The translations under genes and the position numbers were made by a program. A DNA stretch of 64,000 nt, taken from the NCBI GenBank assembly GCA_964511665.1, contig CAZEHA010000014.1, forward strand, positions 5,242-69,241, given 5' to 3'. How positions within the stretch are numbered: position 1 is the stretch's first letter; every line of letters starts with the position of its first letter. Shown one piece after another: positions 9,340 to 18,240 of the stretch. The notes below the pieces were generated by a model that saw nothing but the letters and a program-made list of their open reading frames with translations, was not told the DNA's origin and did no database searches. This stretch comes from JAGOEF01 sp964511665. GTDB taxonomy: Bacteria; Bacteroidota; Bacteroidia; Bacteroidales; ML635J-15.

Positions 9340-9726
9340 ATGGATACAATTAATGCCATAGGAAGAAGGAAGGCTGCAATTGCACGGGTTTATCTGAGCG
9401 AAGGAAAAGGAAATATTGTAGTGAACGATAGAAAAATCGAAGAATACTTCCCCTTAATGCAGTTTCAGTATGTGGTAAAGCAAGCTTTAGAAGTAACCGA
9501 AATGTCGGATAAGTTCGACATTAAGGCCAACCTCGAAGGAGGCGGCATTAAAGGACAGGCCGAAGCCCTGCGCCTCGCCATTGCACGTGCCCTGATAAAA
9601 TACGATGCAGAACAACGCCCCGTGTTGAAATCGAACGGTTTTCTGACGCGCGACGCCCGTGTAGTTGAACGCAAAAAACCAGGACAGAAGAAAGCCCGTA
9701 AGAGATTCCAGTTCAGCAAGCGCTAG
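9340..9726 (+). CDS. rpsI: Small ribosomal subunit protein S9 (uS9)
   Basis: 30S protein whose C-terminal tail reaches the P-site tRNA. It has 128 residues, with the N-terminal GRRKAAIARVYL motif and the conserved basic C-terminus KKARKRFQFSKR. ATG at 9340 follows the rplM stop by 5 bp. The 111-bp gap downstream (9727-9837) contains only a small palindrome, TTTAGA-A-TCTAAA at 9753-9765, that could belong to an rpsB leader; I see no strong terminator there, so read-through to rpsB is likely. Confidence 0.97.
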   Translation: MDTINAIGRRKAAIARVYLSEGKGNIVVNDRKIEEYFPLMQFQYVVKQALEVTEMSDKFDIKANLEGGGIKGQAEALRLAIARALIKYDAEQRPVLKSNGFLTRDARVVERKKPGQKKARKRFQFSKR

Positions 9727-9837
9727 AGTCCTTTCAAATGTTACAGGCTTAGTTTAGAATCTAAATTGCCGGGACTATTCACAACATATTACCCGTCGAT
9801 TGCTCAAATAAAAGAACGTAAACTAAATGATTAAAAA

Positions 9838-10719
9838 ATGCCAAGATTAAGTTTTGATGAATTACTGGACGCAGGTGTACACTTTGGTCACCTTCGCCGC
9901 AAGTGGAATCCGAATATGGCTCCTTACATCTTTATGGAGAGAAACGGGATTCATATTATCGACCTCCACAAAACCGCTGTAAAAATTGATGAAGCAGCCA
10001 ATGCCTTGAAGCAAATTGCAAAATCGGGCCGCAAAATTTTATTTGTTGCCACCAAAAAACAAGCTAAAGACATTGTAGCCGAGGAAGTAACAAAAATTGG
10101 AATGCCTTATGTTACCGAGCGTTGGCCAGGAGGTATGCTTACCAACTTTCCAACTATTCGCAGGGCAGTAAAAAAGATGTCTTCAATCGACAAGATGGTT
10201 ACCGACGGAACATTCGATACCATGTCGAAACGAGAAAAGCTACAGGTTAGTCGCCAACGCGCTAAATTAGAAAAAAACCTGGGTAGCATTGCCGACTTAT
10301 CGCGCCTGCCTTCAGCTCTTTTTGTAGTTGATGTGATGAAAGAAAACATTGCCGTAAAAGAAGCCCAACGCCTCAGCATTCCTGTTTTCGCTATTGTTGA
10401 CACCAACTCGAACCCCAATGGCATCGATTTTCCGATTCCGGCCAACGACGACGCCACCAAGTCGATACATTTGATTATTAAGTCTATATGCGATGCCATC
10501 AGAGAAGGCCTCGAAGAACGCAATCAGGAAAAAGACAAAATGATGGAAAAAGAAGCTGATTTCGATAAAGATCTCGACGATGACAGCGATATCACTGATT
10601 CGAAGAGTTCGAGAAAATTCAGCCTCGACGATGACGAAGACTCTAATCCAAAAGATAAAGAGGCTGCGAAAAAACCTTCAGGAAGAAAAAAAATTACTAA
10701 ACAGGGAAGAACTAACTAA
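9838..10719 (+). CDS. rpsB: Small ribosomal subunit protein S2 (uS2) with charged C-terminal tail
   Basis: 30S protein S2, 293 residues. The core (about 1-230) is standard: LLDAGVHFGHLRRKWNPNM at the N-terminus, FVATKKQAKDIV, WPGGMLTNF, and the VDTNSNPNGIDFPIPANDDA region near 190. After about residue 232 there is an additional tail of about 60 residues, first acidic (DKDLDDDSDI, SLDDDEDSN), then lysine-rich at the very end (RKKITKQGRTN). Many S2 proteins stop near 230-260. The tail is low-complexity and probably disordered; its role is unknown. The next gene is tsf, the classical partner of rpsB. Confidence 0.97.
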   Translation: MPRLSFDELLDAGVHFGHLRRKWNPNMAPYIFMERNGIHIIDLHKTAVKIDEAANALKQIAKSGRKILFVATKKQAKDIVAEEVTKIGMPYVTERWPGGMLTNFPTIRRAVKKMSSIDKMVTDGTFDTMSKREKLQVSRQRAKLEKNLGSIADLSRLPSALFVVDVMKENIAVKEAQRLSIPVFAIVDTNSNPNGIDFPIPANDDATKSIHLIIKSICDAIREGLEERNQEKDKMMEKEADFDKDLDDDSDITDSKSSRKFSLDDDEDSNPKDKEAAKKPSGRKKITKQGRTN

Positions 10720-10743
10720 AAACAATAATAAAATTACCGAATT

Positions 10744-11571
10744 ATGGCAAATATAACTGCTGCTGACGTTAGCAAATTGCGTAAAATTACAGGTGCAGGT
10801 ATGATGGATTGCAAAAAAGCCCTTACCGAAGCCGATGGAAATTTCGAAAGAGCTCAGGAGCTTATCAGAGAGCGCGGATTGGCTATTGCCAACAAAAGAG
10901 CCGACAGAGAAGCCTCCGAAGGTGCCGTTTTGGCCTGCACCACCGACGACAAAAAATACGGTGTGGTGATTGCCTTGAACTGTGAAACCGACTTTGTTGC
11001 TAAAAACGAAGATTTTGTGCAAACAGCCAAAAGTATCTTACAGGTCGCTCTCGAACACAAGCCTTCTGATATCAACGAATTAAAAGCAATTAATGTGAAC
11101 GGTAAAACCATCGAAGAAATCATTCTTGAGAGAAGTGGAATTACAGGCGAAAAAATGGAGCTCGCATATTTCGACATGGTGAAAGCCGATTATGTAACTT
11201 CGTATATCCATATGGGAAACAAACTGGCTACAGTGGTTGGATTCAACAAATCGATCGAAGACCAGGCCGGCCGTGATGTAGCCATGCAGGTTGCCGCAAT
11301 GGATCCGGTTGCAATTGCCCAGAATGATGTACCACAGCATGTTATCGAAAAAGAGCTTGAAATTGGAAGAGAACAAGCACGCAACGATGGCAAACCCGAA
11401 AACATGATCGATAAAATTGCTCATGGGAAACTAAATAAATTCTATAAAGAATCGACTTTGTTGAATCAGGATTTTGTTAAAGATTCTAAATTGACGGTAG
11501 CTCAATACCTGTCAAGCTTCGACAAGGACCTCACAGTGGTAGCATTTAAGCGTTACGGACTGAAAAACTAA
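10744..11571 (+). CDS. tsf: Translation elongation factor Ts
   Basis: Guanine nucleotide exchange factor for EF-Tu, 275 residues, full length. The N-terminal UBA-like region contains VSKLRKITGAGMMDCKKAL (10-28), the best family signature, and the core contains the conserved NCETDFVAKNEDF (about 80-92), which contacts EF-Tu. The gene is the last of the rplM-rpsI-rpsB-tsf run, 24 bp after rpsB, and is closed by a strong hairpin terminator at 11594. Confidence 0.97.
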   Translation: MANITAADVSKLRKITGAGMMDCKKALTEADGNFERAQELIRERGLAIANKRADREASEGAVLACTTDDKKYGVVIALNCETDFVAKNEDFVQTAKSILQVALEHKPSDINELKAINVNGKTIEEIILERSGITGEKMELAYFDMVKADYVTSYIHMGNKLATVVGFNKSIEDQAGRDVAMQVAAMDPVAIAQNDVPQHVIEKELEIGREQARNDGKPENMIDKIAHGKLNKFYKESTLLNQDFVKDSKLTVAQYLSSFDKDLTVVAFKRYGLKN

Positions 11572-11593
11572 ATGAATTTGATGTAAGATATGT

Positions 11594-11622
11594 AAGACCG
11601 GGACTTCACCGGTCTTTTTTTT
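11594..11622 (+). terminator. Rho-independent terminator after tsf
   Basis: Perfect 8-bp stem AAGACCGG (11594-11601) / CCGGTCTT (11609-11616) with a 7-base loop, running directly into a T-tract up to 11622. It separates the ribosomal operon from pyrH. Confidence 0.9.
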
Positions 11623-11694
11623 ATACCCGTTAAGAAGTTATCGGTATTATCACTTAGATAAATTTTTGTAATTTTACCGTTTAAAATATTACAT

Positions 11695-12411
11695 ATGCCA
11701 ATCATAAAATACAAAAGGGTGTTGCTAAAACTTTCGGGGGAATCGCTTCAAGGCTCTCGGTCATACGGCATTGACGCGTTGCAGCTCAACGAATATGCAC
11801 GTCAGATACACGAAATTCATAAGCTTGGAGTGCAGATAGGTATTGTTATTGGCGGAGGAAATATTTTCAGAGGCCTTGCAGGAACACAATCGGGCTTCGA
11901 CCGTGTTACAGGCGACCAAATGGGGATGCTTGCAACTACCATCAATTCGCTGTCGCTATATGATGCTCTTACTTCGCTTGGATCGAAAACACGACTTTTT
12001 ACAGCCGTGAATATTGAATCGGTGGGAGAGCGGTTTTCAACCTACCAGGTTGTTCGCGCTTTCGACGAGGGTTGTGTTTGTATATTCGCTGGCGGAACCG
12101 GCAACCCCTTCTTTAGCACCGACACTGCCTCGGCGCTAAGGGCTGTTGAAACAGAATGTGATGTGCTACTGAAAGGAACCCGTGTAGACGGTATCTATAC
12201 GGCCGACCCCGAGAAACATCCAGATGCAGTCAAGTTCGATCATATCACCTTTACAGAAGCCTACGAAAAAGGCTTAAAAATTATGGATTTAACAGCATTT
12301 ACCTTATGTAAAGAAAACAACCTTAAGGTTATAGTGTTCGACATGAACAAGAGTGGTAACCTAAAGAAAACAGTAACCGGAGAAAACATAGGCACACTGG
12401 TAAGCAATTAA
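11695..12411 (+). CDS. pyrH: UMP kinase
   Basis: Phosphorylates UMP to UDP in pyrimidine nucleotide synthesis. 238 residues, amino-acid kinase fold, hexameric in known members. Visible features are the N-terminal KRVLLKLSGESLQG, the glycine-rich GIVIGGGNIFRG loop, GDQMGMLATTINSLSL, and the nucleotide-binding FAGGTGNPFFSTDTAS near 143. ATG at 11695 follows the tsf terminator by about 70 bp, so it probably has its own promoter, though I find no clean TAnnTTTG there. It forms a two-gene unit with frr 19 bp downstream. Confidence 0.97.
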   Translation: MPIIKYKRVLLKLSGESLQGSRSYGIDALQLNEYARQIHEIHKLGVQIGIVIGGGNIFRGLAGTQSGFDRVTGDQMGMLATTINSLSLYDALTSLGSKTRLFTAVNIESVGERFSTYQVVRAFDEGCVCIFAGGTGNPFFSTDTASALRAVETECDVLLKGTRVDGIYTADPEKHPDAVKFDHITFTEAYEKGLKIMDLTAFTLCKENNLKVIVFDMNKSGNLKKTVTGENIGTLVSN

Positions 12412-12430
12412 TTTTAAATAATTAACAACT

Positions 12431-12991
12431 ATGGACGACATTCAATTCTACATCGACTCGGCAAAAGAAGAAATGAACGGAGCAATCGATCACCTCGAAA
12501 GAGAGTTTAGCAAAATAAGAGCAGGAAAAGCATCACCTGCAATGCTCGAAAGCATCCGAATTGATTATTATGGACAATCGTCGCCCCTGTCGCAAGTGGC
12601 AAATGTTTCGTGTCCCGATGCCAAAACCATTTTCATTCAACCCTGGGATCGTGGCGTAATCGAAGCTATCGAAAAAGCGATACTTGCCGCAAACTTGGGT
12701 TTTAATCCTTCGAACAACGGCGAAGTAATACGCATTCTTGTACCACCACTAACCGAAGAACGCAGAAAACAACTTGTGAAACAGGTTAAAAACGAGGGGG
12801 AATCAGCTAAAATTGCTGTAAGAAATCATCGTCGCGATTTCATCGAAGAATTTAAGAAGCTAAAGAAAGATGGGCTGTCGGAAGACATAGCTAAAGATGC
12901 CGAAAACAAAACACACAAACTGCACGAAGATTTTATAAAAAAGATTGATGAAGCCATTGCGCGAAAAGAAAAAGAAATCATGACCGTGTAG
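12431..12991 (+). CDS. frr: Ribosome recycling factor
   Basis: Releases post-termination ribosomes from mRNA together with EF-G. 186 residues, full length. The three-helix-bundle sequence shows the family blocks REFSKIRAGKASPAML near 24, DYYGQSSPLSQVANVSCPD, and PPLTEERRKQLVKQVKNEGE near 111. Co-directional with pyrH, a very common pairing, and followed by a terminator hairpin at 13021. Confidence 0.97.
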   Translation: MDDIQFYIDSAKEEMNGAIDHLEREFSKIRAGKASPAMLESIRIDYYGQSSPLSQVANVSCPDAKTIFIQPWDRGVIEAIEKAILAANLGFNPSNNGEVIRILVPPLTEERRKQLVKQVKNEGESAKIAVRNHRRDFIEEFKKLKKDGLSEDIAKDAENKTHKLHEDFIKKIDEAIARKEKEIMTV

Positions 12992-13020
12992 TATGGCCTT
13001 ATTCGAAATATAGTTTTAGG

Positions 13021-13049
13021 AACCCGCCTAATTCGCGGGTTTTCGTTTT
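13021..13049 (+). terminator. Rho-independent terminator after frr
   Basis: Perfect 7-bp stem AACCCGC (13021-13027) / GCGGGTT (13035-13041), 7-base loop, then TTCGTTTT. It lies 30 bp after the frr stop and ends the pyrH-frr unit. Confidence 0.85.
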
Positions 13050-13110
13050 AACTGAACCATAATAATCACTCAATTACACTAAAAACACAGTAAAAAAAAA
13101 ATGCACCAAT

Positions 13111-14721
13111 ATGAAAAACTACCTATTATTAATGGCCATACTGTTGGTTAATGCCTTTGTTTTTTCGCAACCAAAACCTGATTACATGGGGTCTTATCCC
13201 GAGGCTTGCACCAGTATTACTGCCGGCAAAAAAGCCACCGCCGACGGATCGGTAATCACCTCTCACACCGACGACAGCCACCGAACACGATCGGAGATGA
13301 ATATTGTAGCCGCACAAGACCATAAAGTAGGTAGCACCGTCGACATGTTCAAAAGGGTAGCTTGCGACACAACTGCCATGCCAAGCTATGCGAATATTAA
13401 AATAGGAGAAATTCCTCAGGCAAAAAAAACCTATCAATACATCAATACAGCCTATCCGTGCATGAACGAACACCAATTAGCAATTGGCGAATCGACATTT
13501 GGTGGCCGCGAATGCCTGCAATCAGACCAAGGTCTTATCGATTGCCAACGCCTTTGCAAACTGATGCTTGAACGATGCAAAACTGCTCGCGAAGCTATTA
13601 AAATGGCTGATGAGTTAACCAAAAAATATGGATGGATCGACGCAGGCGAATGCCTTACCATAGCCGACCCAAACGAAGTGTGGCACTTCGAAATTGTAGG
13701 CCCCGGCAAAGGAAAAACAGGGGCTATTTGGGTTGCCCAACGGGTTCCCGACGATCATGTATCGTGCAATGCCAATGCAAGCCGCATACTCGAAATAGAC
13801 CTAAGCAAACCCGATTATTATATGGCTAGTTCAAATATTTTCGATATGGCACGCGATTCATCTTGGTGGCAATCAGATAATGAGCCGTTCCGTTTTGCCT
13901 ATGCATACGCTCCACAATCGCGCAAAGAAATTGCCAGCCGCCGCCGTGAGTGGCGTATTTTCGACATGCTGGCCCCTTCGCTGAAGCTCGACCCAAACGA
14001 TGAAAATTATCCTTTCTCGGTAAAACCCGATGCTCCCGTAACTCTTGAGAAACTGGTAGAAATATTTCAGGACTACTACGAAGGCACCCCCTACGACATG
14101 ACGCGAAACATTACGACTACCGATAAAGAAGGTAAAACTATTGTATCTCCGCTGGCAAACCCCTTCATGCCCTACGAGCAATTGCTATTGCACAACGTAA
14201 GCGGAAGCTGGTATTACACCGACAACGATGGCAACACGCGTTTTTTGGGAGAACGAACCATTGCCCGCTGGTACACTATGTATGCCACCATACTACAATC
14301 GCGTTCGTGGCTACCCAACGAAATAGGAGGCCTTGCCTGGATTGCATTAGACAATGTGGCAACTTCGATATATGTTCCCATTTATTGTTCTGTAAGCGAT
14401 TTGCCGGTATCGTATAAAACTCCTGGCCGCACCAATGGCTATACTCTACAATCGGCATGGTGGGTATTCAACAGGCTGGGGACACTTGCGGCACAACGCT
14501 GGGGCGACATGCGGCATGATATTGATACTGTTTGGAAACCCATGCAAAAAGAGCTATTCGAGAATCAAACAAGTGTTGAACGACTGGCCATGAACATGAA
14601 GTCGGAAAAGAAACGTATAGAATTTCTCACCCAATACTCTAACGACCAGGCAAATAAAGCAATTCACAAAGCCATTTGGCTAGGCGATTTGCTGTGGACG
14701 AAGTATGATGGAAAATTCTAG
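13111..14721 (+). CDS. Peptidase family C69 (dipeptidase), exported
   Basis: Ntn-hydrolase of the C69 (PepD-like) dipeptidase family, 536 residues. A signal peptide (MKNYLLLMAILLVNAFVFSQ) is followed by ACTSITAGKKATADGS, in which Cys33 is the expected N-terminal nucleophile of the mature enzyme after propeptide removal, and by the TSHTDDSH segment typical of the family. Further family stretches are ESTFGGRE and LTIADPNEVWHFEIVG. It probably cleaves di- or short peptides in the periplasm. The gene stands alone between the frr terminator and a convergent lipoprotein gene. Expression signals were not recognised upstream, apart from an A-rich leader. Confidence 0.9.
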   Translation: MKNYLLLMAILLVNAFVFSQPKPDYMGSYPEACTSITAGKKATADGSVITSHTDDSHRTRSEMNIVAAQDHKVGSTVDMFKRVACDTTAMPSYANIKIGEIPQAKKTYQYINTAYPCMNEHQLAIGESTFGGRECLQSDQGLIDCQRLCKLMLERCKTAREAIKMADELTKKYGWIDAGECLTIADPNEVWHFEIVGPGKGKTGAIWVAQRVPDDHVSCNANASRILEIDLSKPDYYMASSNIFDMARDSSWWQSDNEPFRFAYAYAPQSRKEIASRRREWRIFDMLAPSLKLDPNDENYPFSVKPDAPVTLEKLVEIFQDYYEGTPYDMTRNITTTDKEGKTIVSPLANPFMPYEQLLLHNVSGSWYYTDNDGNTRFLGERTIARWYTMYATILQSRSWLPNEIGGLAWIALDNVATSIYVPIYCSVSDLPVSYKTPGRTNGYTLQSAWWVFNRLGTLAAQRWGDMRHDIDTVWKPMQKELFENQTSVERLAMNMKSEKKRIEFLTQYSNDQANKAIHKAIWLGDLLWTKYDGKF

Positions 14722-14743
14722 ATAGGCAATTAGGCGTACAACT

Positions 14744-15322
14744 TTAGCGCTGCGTTGCATTTGAATATTCGAGTTTCACACGTGTACAGCCATTTTCGGT
14801 AATGGTAACCACACCCTGCCATTGATAGTTACCGTCGGTAGCTGTGTAGTTGTGATCTCCAAGAACTAAGTCGGTAAAGTTGGCACAATCGGTTGCACCA
14901 CAAGCGGGTTCGGTAGTCCTCTTATCGACGATGTTTTCGGTATAGCCATCGAGGCTTACTGTAATATTATCGTAGCTTTCGCTTTGCCAAAACACTGCAT
15001 TTCCGGTTTTGGGGATTACGTTTATCGATTTGGTGAGGGTACTGGTCAATTGCCCGTCGCGCGATGAAGCTACGAGAGTAAAACTTAAAATACCTGATGC
15101 CGACATGGGAATTTGATAGCTGGGATTTACTTCGCTACTGGTTTGATCGCCCGGAAACGTCCACTCGTAATGATGAGCATCGATCGAAGCATTAGTTATA
15201 ACCACTGTTTCGCCTGCATTATACGTAGTTTTATCAAAAGTGAAATTTGCTGTAGGCTGTTTCTGACACGAAGATAATATGATACTCGTAAGAACCAGAG
15301 CGATAAATAATAGTTTTTTCAT
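14744..15322 (-). CDS. Lipoprotein with PKD-like domain
   Basis: A 192-residue lipoprotein: the signal peptide ends in LSSC (lipidation at Cys19). Residues about 24-105 form a PKD-like beta-sandwich (ANFTFDKTTYNAGETVVITN, YEWTFPGD). The remaining C-terminal part contains CGATDCANF and a repeated beta pattern with no recognised family. It probably sits on an envelope membrane and mediates adhesion or binding; the actual partner is unknown. Directly before its ATG lies a perfect 16-bp palindrome (15323-15338) that could regulate it. It converges with the C69 peptidase gene with 22 bp between the stops. Confidence 0.75.
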   Translation of the reverse strand: MKKLLFIALVLTSIILSSCQKQPTANFTFDKTTYNAGETVVITNASIDAHHYEWTFPGDQTSSEVNPSYQIPMSASGILSFTLVASSRDGQLTSTLTKSINVIPKTGNAVFWQSESYDNITVSLDGYTENIVDKRTTEPACGATDCANFTDLVLGDHNYTATDGNYQWQGVVTITENGCTRVKLEYSNATQR

Positions 15323-15338
15323 ATAAATTCGAATTTAT
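15323..15338. promoter_or_regulatory. Perfect 16-bp palindrome abutting a start codon
   Basis: ATAAATTCGAATTTAT is its own reverse complement and ends at the base before the ATG (15322) of the PKD lipoprotein gene. In RNA it would fold to a weak AU-rich hairpin next to the start codon; in DNA it could be an operator. Both readings are inference. Confidence 0.45.
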
Positions 15339-15463
15339 TTGTTCATCCTACTCTTTTGGATTTTCGGTTACTCCATTGCCCGCATCATATGTTAAGTGAG
15401 GCTATGCATTAGCAGCAATGCCTGCAATTTATTAAATATTTTTAAAGTTGAAAAAACTGTTAA

Positions 15464-16525
15464 TTATTTTTTATTCATAATTTTTGTTTGTCGAGCTATC
15501 GATTCCTTATGAATAAGCTCAAGGAGTTGCCTGATAAAATCTTCTGCCAAGCCTTCGCGGCGAGCCTGCTCAAGGCGCGATTCTAATATACGTCCCCAAC
15601 GCCTCAACTGCAAAACACTAACATTGTTTTGTTTTTTGAATTCACCAATCTCATCAACATAACGCATTCGGTGCATCAGCAATTCGAGCATTTGAAAATC
15701 AATCACATCTATTTTTTCTCGCAGATCTTCGAGTTGCTGGGTAAACTCAGGGTTTTCGGAGCTGCCTTTTCGAAAAATCAGCGACTGCACCAGTTGACAA
15801 AACTCTTCAGGCAAAAGTTGCTGTTTGCTGTCGCTAAGCGCATTTTTAGGATCGATATGCACTTCGACCATGAGGCCTGCAAAATTCAAATCGAAAGCGC
15901 GCTGCGAAATATCGGTGATGAAACTCTTGTTTCCGGCAATGTGACTGGGATCGCATATCATGGGAATATCAGGGAAGCGCCTTCTGAATTCGATTGGGAT
16001 TTCCCAGCGAGGCGTGTTGCGCAATTCCGATTTTTCGAATGGATAAAACCCCCTGTGTATTGCAGCCACATCCGAAATCTGATTTTCGAGCAATCGCTCA
16101 AATGCCCCGCACCACAAATCGATATCGGGATAAGCAGGGTTTTTTACCATAATACTGAAGCCACAGCCTTTTAATGAATCGGCAAGCTTTTGCATCGAAA
16201 ATGGGTTCGACACGGTGCGGGCGCCTATCCATGCAATATGAATACTGTGTTTTCCCAATAATTCTACATGCTCGGGCTCAGCCACTTCAACAGCTACCGG
16301 AATATGTAATTGTTTTTCGATGTGGGCCATCCACGGCAATGCTTCGGCTCCCCTACCCTGGAAACTCCCGGGACGACTGCGAGGCTTCCATACTCCGGCT
16401 CTAAAAACCGAAACATTCCCACACTGAACAAGGGTTTTAGCCGTTTCAAAAACCTGATTGTACGATTCGGCGCTACATGGACCGGCTATAAACCAGGGAT
16501 TCTCGCGTATCGAAAAAAAATTCAT
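15464..16525 (-). CDS. Bifunctional DAHP synthase / chorismate mutase type II
   Basis: Fused enzyme of the shikimate pathway. Residues about 1-250 form a KdsA/AroF-type TIM barrel for 3-deoxy-7-phosphoheptulonate synthase (FIAGPCSAES near 12, FRAGVWKPRSRPGSFQG, CDPSHIAGN near 191). Residues about 265-350 are a helical AroQ-type chorismate mutase (LREKIDVIDFQMLELLMHRM, then LRRWGRILESRLEQAR). This order is common in Bacteroidota, where the mutase domain often gives feedback control by prephenate; the regulation here is inference. ATG at 16525. No other aro or tyr/phe genes are visible nearby; the upstream neighbour is a thiamine-binding-type protein 12 bp away. Confidence 0.92.
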   Translation of the reverse strand: MNFFSIRENPWFIAGPCSAESYNQVFETAKTLVQCGNVSVFRAGVWKPRSRPGSFQGRGAEALPWMAHIEKQLHIPVAVEVAEPEHVELLGKHSIHIAWIGARTVSNPFSMQKLADSLKGCGFSIMVKNPAYPDIDLWCGAFERLLENQISDVAAIHRGFYPFEKSELRNTPRWEIPIEFRRRFPDIPMICDPSHIAGNKSFITDISQRAFDLNFAGLMVEVHIDPKNALSDSKQQLLPEEFCQLVQSLIFRKGSSENPEFTQQLEDLREKIDVIDFQMLELLMHRMRYVDEIGEFKKQNNVSVLQLRRWGRILESRLEQARREGLAEDFIRQLLELIHKESIARQTKIMNKK

Positions 16526-16537
16526 GTCAACAATTTA

Positions 16538-16852
16538 TCAGGTTTTAAGCTTTCCGATTTTATCTTCGATCGACTCGGTTTTCTTGGTTATACGCCCCAT
16601 GGGTTTATTGGTTTGAATATCGAGACTTATTGTTGCATACACCCTTTTGCTGTGCGGCTCCAGTATATCATATGCCATTTCGGCGATTGCAAAAGCCTGC
16701 GTCACATTTTCGGTCTCAACTATTGTTCCCATCGCCGTAAGCCGATAGTCGAAGCCACTTTGACTTATCATCTCAACTATCTTACTTACGTAAGCACTAA
16801 CACTAATCCCTTGATCGGTGGGAAACATGGCAAAATTCATCAATACCGACAT
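16538..16852 (-). CDS. Thiamine-binding (MTH1187/YqgV) family protein
   Basis: Small ferredoxin-fold protein, 104 residues from ATG 16852 (a TTG at 16858 would add two residues). Family features are SVLMNFAMFPTDQGISVSAY at the N-terminus, YRLTAMGTIVE near 41 and the ISLDIQTNKP strand. Members form tetramers and some bind thiamine or hydroxymethylpyrimidine; the physiological role is unclear. It is probably co-transcribed with the DAHP synthase/chorismate mutase gene 12 bp downstream. Confidence 0.82.
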   Translation of the reverse strand: MSVLMNFAMFPTDQGISVSAYVSKIVEMISQSGFDYRLTAMGTIVETENVTQAFAIAEMAYDILEPHSKRVYATISLDIQTNKPMGRITKKTESIEDKIGKLKT

Positions 16853-16866
16853 ACACAAATGTATTC

Positions 16867-18240
16867 TTAGTTTGCGAACAGTTGTCCGGCGATTTCTTTA
16901 CTTACTCTTCTTGTAATAATATTTGAAGCTTCTTTGTAAGCTTCACGAGTAGCTTCAGCAGCATCGTTACCCTCTCCGTCGGCAGTAAACATTTTCTGAT
17001 AGATTAGATCACTCTTACTATCCTTTACACTAATGGTCATTTCAACAGAAGCTTCTTCGTTGTAATGGGTTTTGGGCTTTTTTACTGAATTCGACTCGAT
17101 ATAAATAGAAAAGTCAGCATCTTCGATGCTATGCACGATACCATTTTCGGCAGCCAATGCACCTTGCATGGCATCACGCAACATAGTCTGCTCAACAATT
17201 TGATTGAAGTTTTTCTCTACACTCGAAATAAAAAAGTTCGGCTTTTCGACATGTAACAATACTAGCTTTTTAGAAACGGGTATCTGTCGTATTATATTCC
17301 GTACCAAAGGATCTTTGGTAAGTCTCGACCATGTTTGCATGTCGGGCCAAACACTGAGTGTTTCGTTTTTATTTGAACTATTTATTTTATTGATGTCGCA
17401 AACAACCCGCCCCAGATTATCGCTCACATAACGGTTCTGTATAAGGCCACTGGTACTCAAACTAAACTCAACCGGAATATTCGACAATGGCTGATTTTGG
17501 GCATTTACCACATAAAAAGTTTTATATTCGGCCGGAACGGGAATTCCTCTTTTCACCGTGATATCGGTTTTAATAAAGTTAATCTGCACCGATTGCACAA
17601 TGCCAATCATTGCGGTAAATACTTCCTGTGCTATATCGGTTTTTACACCATCTATCTCGGTTTCGGTACTTTCGGCCATGTACGGTTTCAGCACCGAAAG
17701 TGCATCGGCATAAAAGCTGAAAGCTTCAAACAACGCATTGTTGACATGTTGCTTTTTGCCCTCGTTAAACTTGAGCAGAGCCTCGTTGATGGCTTGGTTT
17801 TTACGCTGCGATTTAAGTGAAGCATGCTTCTCTTTCGAAAGCCGATAATACACCCAATAGTATTCTTTGTTCTCCCATGTTTCAACCAGTTCGTAACCTT
17901 CGAGAAACATATCAGAAGAAGCTTTTATTTCGCTTGACCAATTAGAATTGATATTATAATTATTTTCCATAATCGACAGCACCGAAGCGCTTGAGATATT
18001 CACCGATATTTCGCGCGAAAGATCTCCCAATGCTTGTTGCTGAGCCGTTTGTGTGTAATCGGCCGGAGCGAATCCGATTTTTGAAGCGGAACCTATTCCT
18101 GTGTAATACATCGCACTCACCGGTTTGGTTTTTACCCAGTCGGGGGGTGGAGCCTTCGATTTTGAGTTTTGGCTTAAAATATTACACCCATACAGCCATG
18201 CTGTAAGAATTAAGATTAAAAGTATTGAAAATCTCTTCAT
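16867..18240 (-). CDS. LPP20-family lipoprotein
   Basis: A 457-residue lipoprotein (signal peptide ending LYGC, Cys19). Residues about 33-150 match the LPP20 domain: PDWVKTKPVSAMYYTGIGSA, then a helix ending in ALGDLSREISVNISS and a conserved YYWVYYRLSKE strand. The C-terminal half (about 330-450) has the alternating strand/helix pattern of CsgG/FlgT-like domains. It overlaps the upstream TPR lipoprotein gene by 4 bp (ATGA), so the two are translationally coupled. Such pairs occur at the outer membrane of Bacteroidota with no settled function. The thiamine-binding protein gene downstream starts 15 bp after its stop. Confidence 0.75.
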   Translation of the reverse strand: MKRFSILLILILTAWLYGCNILSQNSKSKAPPPDWVKTKPVSAMYYTGIGSASKIGFAPADYTQTAQQQALGDLSREISVNISSASVLSIMENNYNINSNWSSEIKASSDMFLEGYELVETWENKEYYWVYYRLSKEKHASLKSQRKNQAINEALLKFNEGKKQHVNNALFEAFSFYADALSVLKPYMAESTETEIDGVKTDIAQEVFTAMIGIVQSVQINFIKTDITVKRGIPVPAEYKTFYVVNAQNQPLSNIPVEFSLSTSGLIQNRYVSDNLGRVVCDINKINSSNKNETLSVWPDMQTWSRLTKDPLVRNIIRQIPVSKKLVLLHVEKPNFFISSVEKNFNQIVEQTMLRDAMQGALAAENGIVHSIEDADFSIYIESNSVKKPKTHYNEEASVEMTISVKDSKSDLIYQKMFTADGEGNDAAEATREAYKEASNIITRRVSKEIAGQLFAN

